A stretch of 14,025 bases of DNA from Nitrospirota bacterium (GTDB lineage Bacteria > Nitrospirota > CAKKRA01 > 9FT-COMBO-42-15). Below the pieces are notes generated by a model. It saw only the letters and a list, made by a program, of their open reading frames with translations, was not told where the DNA came from and did no database searches. The stretch spans positions 1-14,025 of the forward strand of contig JACRON010000109.1 in assembly GCA_016214425.1 (NCBI GenBank), read 5' to 3'. The translations under genes were made by a program, and so were the position numbers. Below are positions 5,453 through 11,282 of this stretch, one piece after another (position 1 is the first letter of the stretch; each line of letters opens with the position of its first letter).

Positions 5453-7000
5453 ATGAAGATTGCCACCTCAGAAGAAATGAGACAACTTGATAAGGATGCA
5501 CAAACAAGATACGGCATCCCAAGCCTTATCCTCATGGAGAATGCAGGGGTACAGAGTGTAAGATATATAGAAGAGCGCTACGGCAATCTTAAAGATAAAA
5601 ACATAACAGTGGTATGCGGAAAGGGAAATAATGGCGGCGACGGCCTTGTAATCGCAAGGCATTTGTCAAACAAGGGCGCTTATGCCTCTGTCTATCTTTT
5701 ATCAGATGCAAGGGAGATTTCAAAAGACTCAAAGACAAATCTTGAGATAATAAAAAGGATGAGCATACCTGTTTATACAGGCGCCTCAAATATTCAGGCA
5801 GGCCTTAAAAAGGCAGATATAATAATAGATGCAATCTTTGGCACAGGACTAAAAAAGGATATATCAGGTATTTATGCAAGGACAATAGATTTAATCAATA
5901 GGTCTAAAAAGCCTGTAATAGCCGTGGACATTCCCTCTGGCATTGATTCAGATAACGGCCAGATAAGAGGCTGTGCAGTAAAGGCGGATTTGACTGTAAC
6001 CTTCTGCCTTCCAAAGATAGGGCATCTTACTTATCCAGGGGCTGAATATTCAGGCTCTTTGAAAATAGCAGATATAACTATACCCAAAAACCTTATTGAT
6101 GAGAGCAGCATAAAGACACATCTGATTACAAAGGATAGTGTCTCAAAGATTCTTCCAAAGAGAAGACCAGATGTGCATAAAGGTGACTTTGGGCATTTAT
6201 TTATAATTGCAGGCTCTCCAGGGTTAACAGGCGCCGCTGTTATGACAGGGCTCTCTGCATTAAGGATTGGCACAGGGCTTGTAACGCTCGGCGTCCCTGA
6301 AGGGCTTAATAATATTTTTGAAACAAAGATAACAGAGGCAATGACACTTCCCCTTCCGCAGACAAATGAACAGACAATAAGCCCTGCAGCAAAAAATAGG
6401 ATTTTAAATTTTCTTAAAAAGGCAGATGCAATTGCCATTGGGCCTGGGCTTTCACAGAACAGGGAGACTGCACAGCTTATAAGGGAATTGATAAGAGAAA
6501 TCAGGATGCCAATGGTTATTGATGCAGACGCTATAAATGCCATAGCAGGCCATGCAGATATATTGAAAAAAACAAAGGCACAGGTTATTATCACGCCTCA
6601 CCCCGGTGAGCTATCAAGGCTGCTCAACATTACAGCAGACGAGATAAACAGAGACAGGATAGCTATTGCAAGAAAAATATCACAGCAATATAATATAATA
6701 GTTGTATTGAAAGGCGCAAATACTGTAATTGCTGAACCAGATGGAGATGTATATATAAGCAACACTGGAAATCCCGGAATGGCATCAGGCGGCACAGGCG
6801 ATGTATTAACAGGAATGATCGCTGGTTTAATATGCCAGAAGGTCTCGCCAATCAATGCTGCAATAGCTGGTGTATTTATGCACGGTCTTGCTGGAGATAT
6901 TGCAGCAGAGGAAAAAGGTGAGACAGGGCTGATTGCAGGGGATATAATTGAGAAGATACCAGAGGCAATAGAAAACACTAAATACAAAACCCTAATTTGA
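5453..7000 (+). CDS. nnr: Bifunctional NAD(P)HX epimerase / ADP-dependent NAD(P)HX dehydratase
   Basis: This cytosolic repair enzyme converts damaged hydrated NADH and NADPH back to the normal coenzymes. The N-terminal epimerase domain (YjeF_N/NnrE, about 1-215) shows SLILMENAG (24-32), VCGKGNNGGDG (54-64), DAIFGTGL (126-133) and AVDIPSGID (157-165). The C-terminal dehydratase (NnrD, ribokinase-like fold, about 228-505) shows HKGDFGHLFIIAGSPGLTGA (242-261), IGPGL (329-333), DADA (357-360), TPHPGE (381-386), LKGANTVI (419-426) and NTGNPGMASGGTGDVLTG (437-454). The 515-residue length is that of E. coli YjeF. The start ATG 5453 fits the family beginning (MKIATSEEMRQLD) but has no Shine-Dalgarno; a TATAAT lies three bases upstream. 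The last residues (NTKYKTLI) may derive from a repeat fragment. Confidence 0.97.
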   Translation: MKIATSEEMRQLDKDAQTRYGIPSLILMENAGVQSVRYIEERYGNLKDKNITVVCGKGNNGGDGLVIARHLSNKGAYASVYLLSDAREISKDSKTNLEIIKRMSIPVYTGASNIQAGLKKADIIIDAIFGTGLKKDISGIYARTIDLINRSKKPVIAVDIPSGIDSDNGQIRGCAVKADLTVTFCLPKIGHLTYPGAEYSGSLKIADITIPKNLIDESSIKTHLITKDSVSKILPKRRPDVHKGDFGHLFIIAGSPGLTGAAVMTGLSALRIGTGLVTLGVPEGLNNIFETKITEAMTLPLPQTNEQTISPAAKNRILNFLKKADAIAIGPGLSQNRETAQLIRELIREIRMPMVIDADAINAIAGHADILKKTKAQVIITPHPGELSRLLNITADEINRDRIAIARKISQQYNIIVVLKGANTVIAEPDGDVYISNTGNPGMASGGTGDVLTGMIAGLICQKVSPINAAIAGVFMHGLAGDIAAEEKGETGLIAGDIIEKIPEAIENTKYKTLI

Positions 7001-7080
7001 AAGCGAACCGGAGAATCGGAGAAGGGGTGAATCGGAGAAGGTTTTTATCCGTTTCGCCGTTTCCCCCTATCTCCGCTTCA
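7001..7080 (+). repeat. Imperfect inverted repeat family F (CGGAGAA type), nnr-CBS gap
   Basis: The segment begins directly after the nnr stop with AAGCG and a GGAGAATCGGAGAAGG block, repeats AATCGGAGAAGG at 7030-7041, and ends with CGTTTCGCCGTTTCCCC and CTCCGCTT on the other arm (7050-7078). The outer AAGCG/CGCTT and several GGAGA/TCTCC-type blocks can pair. It looks like a decayed long hairpin of a dispersed repeat; no second copy lies in this window. Confidence 0.6.
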
Positions 7081-7093
7081 ATTTCTTCTGTTT

Positions 7094-7098
7094 GGAGG
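7094..7098 (+). promoter_or_regulatory. Ribosome binding site of the CBS gene (decides start at 7104)
   Basis: GGAGG lies 5 bases before ATG 7104. The frame also reaches a TTG at 7092, but that codon overlaps the ribosome binding site itself, so the shorter start giving MPTAKDIM is preferred. Confidence 0.85.
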
Positions 7099-7103
7099 AC
7101 ACA

Positions 7104-7559
7104 ATGCCGACTGCAAAAGACATAATGACAAAGAATGTTTACACAGTAACACCAGAAATGACTATTGAAAGGCTTGCACGTATACTGATTAATCACAAGA
7201 TAAGCGGTGTTCCAGTTCTTGATGATAATGGAAAGCTCATCGGAATAATAACAGAGGATGACCTGATAAGCCAGAAAAAGAGGCTCCATATACCAACTAT
7301 AATAAACCTCTTTGACTCAATCATTTATCTTGAAAATCCAAGACACCTTGAAGAGGATATTAAAAAGATGGCTGCTGTCAAGGTCGGCGATATATGCACA
7401 AGGAATGTTGTGACAATAAAAGAGGATGCCTCTTTAGAGGAGATAGCGACTATAATGTCTGAAAAAGGCATACATCACCTTCCAGTATTAAAGGGTGATA
7501 AGTTGGTGGGCATTGTGGGCAAGGCAGATATTGTAAAGGCAATTGCAAAGGGCGCATAA
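7104..7559 (+). CDS. CBS-domain-pair protein
   Basis: This is a small stand-alone Bateman module: two CBS domains that usually bind adenine nucleotides and act as an energy or ligand sensor. CBS1 spans about residues 6-58 (AKDIMTKNVYTVTPEMTIE, SGVPVLDDNGKLIGIITEDD) and CBS2 about 93-147 (VGDICTRNVVTIKEDASLEE, HHLPVLKGDKLVGIVGKADI). There is no enzymatic or DNA-binding domain in the 151 residues, so it probably acts through a partner that the sequence does not identify. It lies between nnr and tsaE; a CBS protein at this place is something I associate with related delta-type genomes, but this is from memory. It is followed by tsaE after 30 bases. Confidence 0.92.
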   Translation: MPTAKDIMTKNVYTVTPEMTIERLARILINHKISGVPVLDDNGKLIGIITEDDLISQKKRLHIPTIINLFDSIIYLENPRHLEEDIKKMAAVKVGDICTRNVVTIKEDASLEEIATIMSEKGIHHLPVLKGDKLVGIVGKADIVKAIAKGA

Positions 7560-7589
7560 ATTTTGACATCCATCTAAAAGCATACAGGA

Positions 7590-8063
7590 ATGACATATAA
7601 GGATTTTGATTATACTATTACAACCAATGGCCCTGATGAGACTAAAAAACTTGGAGAAAGGCTCGGCAGATTATTAAAAGAGGGCGATATTATCTGCCTT
7701 CATGGAGAACTTGGGGCAGGCAAGACATCTTTTACACAAGGTATTGCAAAGGGCATGGATGTAGCAAAGGCTTTTATAACAAGCCCGACATTTGTTATTG
7801 TGAATGAATATAAAGGAAGATTAGCTCTTTATCATATTGACTTATACAGGCTGAATAATATTGCCGAGATAGAAGATATCGGCTTGTCAGAATATTTAAA
7901 AGGCGAAGCCGTAACAGTTATTGAATGGGCAGAAAAGGCGGAAGGGCTGCTGTCAGAGGAGAGGCTTTCAGTTTATCTTGAAAATTCAGGAGGAGATAAA
8001 AGGAGTTTTACTTTTAAGGCAACTGGCAAGAGGTATGAGGAAATAGTTCAAGGGTTAGGGTAA
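7590..8063 (+). CDS. tsaE: tRNA t6A biosynthesis ATPase TsaE
   Basis: TsaE is the ATPase that supports the TsaB-TsaD complex in forming threonylcarbamoyl-adenosine at position 37 of ANN-decoding tRNAs. The 157-residue product shows the Walker A loop GELGAGKTS at 39-47, the switch-like SPTF at 65-68, YHIDLYRL at 81-88 and VIEWAEK at 110-116, the standard order and length for the family. The start ATG 7590 is immediately preceded by AGGA with no spacer, so translation probably relies on coupling to the CBS gene 30 bases upstream or on a weak site. tsaB is not adjacent; a family E repeat and the uracil-DNA glycosylase gene follow instead. Confidence 0.96.
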   Translation: MTYKDFDYTITTNGPDETKKLGERLGRLLKEGDIICLHGELGAGKTSFTQGIAKGMDVAKAFITSPTFVIVNEYKGRLALYHIDLYRLNNIAEIEDIGLSEYLKGEAVTVIEWAEKAEGLLSEERLSVYLENSGGDKRSFTFKATGKRYEEIVQGLG

Positions 8064-8065
8064 AG

Positions 8066-8206
8066 CACTAAATCCTAATTTCTAAACTCTAAACAAGCAC
8101 AAATGTTCAAAATGCAAGTAACAAGGGGTTGCAACCCCTTGTTTAGAACATTTAAAATTAGAATTTTGAATTTGTTTAGGATTTAGGATTTCGTATTTAG
8201 GATTTA
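8066..8206 (+). repeat. AT-rich palindromic repeat family E, copy 2, with a nested GC palindrome
   Basis: Outer arms CTAAATCCTAA (8068-8078) and CTAAACAA (8089-8096) pair with TTAGGATTTAG and TTGTTTAG blocks at 8172-8206. AATGTTC (8102-8108) pairs with GAACATT (8146-8152). In the loop sits a perfect 22-bp palindrome at 8121-8142 with half-site ACAAGGGGTTG, absent from copy 1 at 5328-5440. The terminal AGGA (8199-8202) lies 8 bases before the uracil-DNA glycosylase start and can serve as its ribosome binding site. Confidence 0.85.
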
Positions 8207-8210
8207 TTTT

Positions 8211-8954
8211 ATGAATCAAGAAACAGTCAATAACATAAAAAATTACCTTATCTATCTAAAAGAGACAGGCGTTAATGAATTGCCTGTAGAGTTAAATGCC
8301 ATTTCTACCCCCTCACCCTTTCCCTCTCCCCTTAGGGGAGAGGGTGGGAGAGGGAAAAAGTTAGCAGGACAGGCGTCCTACCTGTCAGAGAAGGAGGCAC
8401 CCGAAACCCTTGAAGATGTAAGAAGGATGATTGGAGACTGCAAGCGGTGCGGGCTTTATAAAAAAAGAAAGAATATTGTCTTTGGCTCTGGCAATGAAAA
8501 GGCAGAGATTGTATTTGTGGGCGAGGCGCCAGGCGGAGATGAAGACATACAGGGAAAACCCTTTGTTGGCGCGGCAGGTCAGCTTTTAACAAAAATCATT
8601 GAGGCGATGGGTTTGAAAAGGGAGGATGTATACATTGCCAATATAATTAAATGCAGACCTCCAAATAACAGAAATCCTTTAGAGGATGAGATAGAGGCCT
8701 GCGAGCCATTTTTAAAAGAACAATTGAGGATTATTAATCCAAAGATTATATGCGCGCTCGGAACATTTGCAGCTCAGACACTATTAAAGACAAAGGAAAA
8801 GATAACATCGATTAGAGGAAAATTTTATACATACGAAGGGATAAAGCTAATGCCTACATTTCACCCTGCATATCTTTTGAGAAATCCAAACGATAAAAAG
8901 CTTGCATGGGAAGATGTGCAGAAGATAATGGCAGAGTATTCATTATCTATATAA
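8211..8954 (+). CDS. udg: Type 4 (iron-sulfur) uracil-DNA glycosylase
   Basis: This enzyme removes uracil from DNA, produced by cytosine deamination, as the first step of base-excision repair. It belongs to the family 4 enzymes, which hold a [4Fe-4S] cluster. The four cluster cysteines are visible at 77 and 80 (CKRC), 148 (KCRPPNNRNP) and 164 (EACEPFL). The catalytic motif VGEAPGGDED is at 103-112 and the second active-site motif HPAYLLRNP at 218-226. The N-terminus (NYLIYLKETGVNELPV) is normal for the family. Between it and the first cysteine, residues about 33-60 (PSPFPSPLRGEGGRG then KKLAGQASYLSEK) are encoded by two palindromic repeat units, making the linker longer than usual. The start is ATG 8211 with AGGA at 8199-8202, itself the end of a repeat. 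Confidence 0.95.
   Translation: MNQETVNNIKNYLIYLKETGVNELPVELNAISTPSPFPSPLRGEGGRGKKLAGQASYLSEKEAPETLEDVRRMIGDCKRCGLYKKRKNIVFGSGNEKAEIVFVGEAPGGDEDIQGKPFVGAAGQLLTKIIEAMGLKREDVYIANIIKCRPPNNRNPLEDEIEACEPFLKEQLRIINPKIICALGTFAAQTLLKTKEKITSIRGKFYTYEGIKLMPTFHPAYLLRNPNDKKLAWEDVQKIMAEYSLSI
8308..8354 (+). repeat. Palindromic repeat family A inserted in the uracil-DNA glycosylase gene
   Basis: CCCCCTCACCCTTT leads into the perfect 10-bp hairpin CCCTCTCCCC (8322-8331) / TTA loop / GGGGAGAGGG (8335-8344), followed by TGGGAGAGGGA. It reads as PSPFPSPLRGEGGRG in the host frame. The triplet that is TAA in the intergenic copy is TTT (8319-8321) here. Confidence 0.9.
8364..8386 (+). repeat. Palindromic repeat family G in the uracil-DNA glycosylase gene
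   Basis: GACAGG (8368-8373) pairs with CCTGTC (8381-8386); an alternative pairing AGGAC/GTCCT (8366-8379) is also possible. It aligns with the unit between the HIT gene and mutS (11252-11274) at 16 of 23 positions, including a shared CAGGCGTC core. It follows the family A unit after nine bases and encodes AGQASYLS. Confidence 0.55.
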
Positions 8955-9015
8955 TCTGATTCTGAGCAGAGAAGACACTGCTGCCACCCATGCAGGGGCA
9001 AGCGAAAGGCATCTC

Positions 9016-10653
9016 ATGACTATAGAAAAGGAGTATTTAGATAATCTTGTATCTATAATGGCAAATATAATAAGATATGAGCGAAGGATAGGACTTGTCA
9101 ACCTTTTCTGGCTTGCCTTTTCAAAGGATTTTTCAAATATATTAAGCGACTACTTCAGCAAAAGGGGAATCAAGAATAATATTAGATACCTGATGCACCC
9201 AATGATAAGCGGCCTCTTTCATTCTGTCATGAACATCGCATATCAAAAGGTATCGCAGATAGAAGAGAGAATGGTTCAGTTTAATCTTGGCGTAAATTTT
9301 AACGATAATCTTATTTTAAGCATAATAAACGACCAGCTCTCTTTGACTGAGATTGAGATTAGAAGGATTAACCTGCATGATATTCTTTCGGAAAATAATA
9401 AGAGGTACTCTATTCCATTCAAAACCTTTAATGAGATATACATAATTTTAAATAAGCGCATAAAGAAAGGGCTGGAGGAAAAGGAAAGGCCGCTGCTGCA
9501 ATTAATCAAGGGGCATTTGAAAGGAATACCAGAGAACCGCCTGATGGAAGATACAAGCATAATAAAAATGATATTCAACAGGCATGTCTTAGAATATCTT
9601 CTCCTTGATTACGAAGATACAGGAAGAAAGCTCTTTTCTAATCCCGCTGTTATTAATACAGCAAAGGCATTTGAAAACTGGAGCCTGCTATTTAATTCTT
9701 TTAAGGACATTATTCAGGGACTTCAAAGAACAGAGATAATTAAGATGATTCAGAAAAAGATTATACTATATCCCATTGAATCAACAAAAACCAAGGAAGA
9801 CATGCTCTTCTCGGAAGGCAGGCTATACAGATTTACCGGCACAACTACGGTAACAAACAATGCAAGAAAGGTTACGATTCTCTTTGCAGATCTAAGAGGA
9901 TTTACAAAGGCATCTGAAAGGGGCTATTCAGAAAAGGAGATTACTTACCAGTTATACACTGTCTTTGACCCGATTACAGAGATAGTATCCAGATTAGGCG
10001 GCAGGATAGATAAATTCACCGGCGATGGTGTTATGATAATCTACGGGGTGCCAACACCAAAGGAAACAGACAGCCAGAATGCAGTCAGGACAGCAATACT
10101 GATTCAAAAGAGATTAATGGATCTGAGAAAGCAGGACAAGACGCACTATCAGATGGGCATTAGCATCCACACAGGCCGTGCGTATATTGCAAATTTTATG
10201 ATTGATGAAAAGAAAAAGGATACAACAATTATCGGAAGAAATGTAAATATTGCCGGAAGGCTTTCTGCAGCAAAAGCCTCCATGCCAGTTGAAAAGGAAG
10301 GATATGAATTTGACGAAATGCTTAACTCCCTTGCATTCAGCCTTACTGACTCAAGGGAGATAGAAAACTTTAAGGAATATGTATATAAAAAATTTCCAAA
10401 GAAAAAGATGGTTGGCGGTGTTGCAGTAGATGAGAATGGGTCTATATATAATACAGGCATAGCTGTAAGCAAGGATGTGGTTGAGGATATGAAGAGATCT
10501 ATATCCTTTGAAGATACAGGTTCATACAGCGGCACTACCCTGTCTTACTATGATAATGTCATCGGGCACAAGGTTGTGTTTGAATATGTTGGCGATGCAA
10601 TTTTCAAAGGCGTAGATAAATCAATGCCGATATACAGTGTGATATATCAGTAA
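9016..10653 (+). CDS. Class III adenylate/guanylate cyclase domain protein
   Basis: The protein probably makes cyclic AMP from ATP. The catalytic domain begins near residue 285. Metal-binding aspartates are at 292 (LFADLRGFT) and 337 (KFTGDG). The purine-selecting pair is Lys333 and Thr404 (TTIIG), the Lys/Thr combination of class IIIb cyclases, a group with bicarbonate-responsive members. Asn411 and Arg415 (NVNIAGR) are the transition-state residues, so all catalytic positions are present. Between this motif and the last core strands (GIAVSKDVVEDM, 481-492; YVGDAIFKGV, 524-533) there is an insertion of about 60 residues. Residues 1-280 are charged and helical-looking, with no membrane segment or domain I recognise; they are presumably the sensory part. 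AAAGG (9005-9009) lies 6 bases before the start. The 61-base gap upstream holds no recognised signal. The HIT gene follows after 11 bases. Confidence 0.9.
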   Translation: MTIEKEYLDNLVSIMANIIRYERRIGLVNLFWLAFSKDFSNILSDYFSKRGIKNNIRYLMHPMISGLFHSVMNIAYQKVSQIEERMVQFNLGVNFNDNLILSIINDQLSLTEIEIRRINLHDILSENNKRYSIPFKTFNEIYIILNKRIKKGLEEKERPLLQLIKGHLKGIPENRLMEDTSIIKMIFNRHVLEYLLLDYEDTGRKLFSNPAVINTAKAFENWSLLFNSFKDIIQGLQRTEIIKMIQKKIILYPIESTKTKEDMLFSEGRLYRFTGTTTVTNNARKVTILFADLRGFTKASERGYSEKEITYQLYTVFDPITEIVSRLGGRIDKFTGDGVMIIYGVPTPKETDSQNAVRTAILIQKRLMDLRKQDKTHYQMGISIHTGRAYIANFMIDEKKKDTTIIGRNVNIAGRLSAAKASMPVEKEGYEFDEMLNSLAFSLTDSREIENFKEYVYKKFPKKKMVGGVAVDENGSIYNTGIAVSKDVVEDMKRSISFEDTGSYSGTTLSYYDNVIGHKVVFEYVGDAIFKGVDKSMPIYSVIYQ

Positions 10654-10664
10654 GGAGATAATAA

Positions 10665-11255
10665 ATGAAGCGGCTCTGGTCGCCTTGGCGGATGAAGTAC
10701 ATACTAAATAGTAAGGCAAAGGGCTGTGTATTCTGCAAGATGTCAGAGGAGAAGGGGGATAGGAAAAATTATATACTTTACCGTGGTAAATATAATTATG
10801 TAATAATGAATTTATACCCCTATAACAATGGCCATCTGATGGTTGTCCCATATAAGCATACTGATACTATAGAAGGGCTTGATGATGCAGAGATAACAGA
10901 TTTCATGAAGCTCACCAGCAAATCAGTGGCAGCGCTTAAAGAGGCATTCTTTCCTGACGGCTTTAATATAGGGATGAACCTGATGGAGTCAGCAGGCGCA
11001 GGCATTGAGGCGCATATTCACATGCACATTGTCCCGCGCTGGAATGGCGATACGAGTTTTATGCCTGTATTGTTTGAAACGAGGGTAATACCAGAACATC
11101 TTGATGATACTTATATGAGGCTCCTACCCTTTTTTAAAAAACTATCAAATTCCCCTACATCCCCCTTAGAAAATAATCCCCCTACATCCCCCTTTACTAA
11201 AGGGGGAAAGAGGAGGATTAAAAAGGGGGAAAGGAAAATTATAAGAAGTAAGTAG
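10665..11255 (+). CDS. HIT-family hydrolase (Ap4A phosphorylase/hydrolase-like) with repeat-derived tail
   Basis: This is a histidine-triad nucleotide hydrolase or transferase, most like the bacterial Ap4A-phosphorylase-type branch, acting on dinucleoside polyphosphates or related AMP conjugates in the cytosol. The catalytic triad HIHMHIV is at 117-123. The branch signatures LWSPWRMKYI (4-13), CVFC (21-24, probable zinc ligands with His65 and His117), NNGHLMVVPYKH (54-65) and PRWNGDTSFMPVL (124-136) are clear. Homologues end near FFKKL (156-160); here residues 161-196 (NSPTSPLEN, NPPTSPFTKGG, then KRRIKKGERK) are encoded by family D palindromic repeats and are probably a non-native, basic tail. 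AAGGAGA (10652-10658) overlaps the stop of the cyclase gene, so the two are likely co-translated. The stop TAG lies in another repeat unit. Confidence 0.93.
   Translation: MKRLWSPWRMKYILNSKAKGCVFCKMSEEKGDRKNYILYRGKYNYVIMNLYPYNNGHLMVVPYKHTDTIEGLDDAEITDFMKLTSKSVAALKEAFFPDGFNIGMNLMESAGAGIEAHIHMHIVPRWNGDTSFMPVLFETRVIPEHLDDTYMRLLPFFKKLSNSPTSPLENNPPTSPFTKGGKRRIKKGERKIIRSK
11151..11236 (+). repeat. Palindromic repeat family D (tandem) forming the HIT C-terminus
   Basis: The perfect palindrome CCCCCTTTA-C-TAAAGGGGG is at 11188-11206. Its left flank TCCCCCTACATCCCCC is preceded by a partial copy of the same flank (11151-11167); the two TACAT cores are 27 bases apart, which is nine codons. The right flank continues as AAAGAGGAGGATTAAAAAGGGGG. 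All of it reads in the HIT frame (SPTSPLEN / PPTSPFTKGG). A relative occurs in mutS at 11748-11794. Confidence 0.85.
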
Positions 11256-11274
11256 GTCAGGCGTCTCGCCTAAC
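11252..11274 (+). repeat. Palindromic repeat family G between the HIT gene and mutS
   Basis: GTAGGTCAGGCG-TCT-CGCCTAAC has a core stem AGGCG/CGCCT (11259-11271). The HIT stop codon TAG (11253-11255) is part of this unit. It is followed by 11 bases and the mutS ATG, leaving no Shine-Dalgarno at the normal distance. A related unit is inside the uracil-DNA glycosylase gene (8364-8386). Confidence 0.55.
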
Positions 11275-11282
11275 GAATTGTT

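Noticed and set aside
6031..6594. Long antisense open frame (187 codons) opposite nnr
   Set aside because: Lies wholly within a clearly conserved gene, has low-complexity Ile/Ser/Pro-rich composition typical of an antisense shadow, and has no recognisable motif.
6598..6987. Antisense open frame (129 codons) opposite the NnrD domain
   Set aside because: Opposite strongly conserved dehydratase motifs; composition is that of a shadow.
10149..10535. Antisense open frame (128 codons) opposite the cyclase
   Set aside because: Complement of conserved cyclase codons, without ribosome binding site or family features.
11151..11236. Frameshift or sequencing error at the HIT C-terminus
   Set aside because: The repeat-derived nature of the tail, with a 27-base in-frame period and an intact palindrome, explains the odd sequence without an error.
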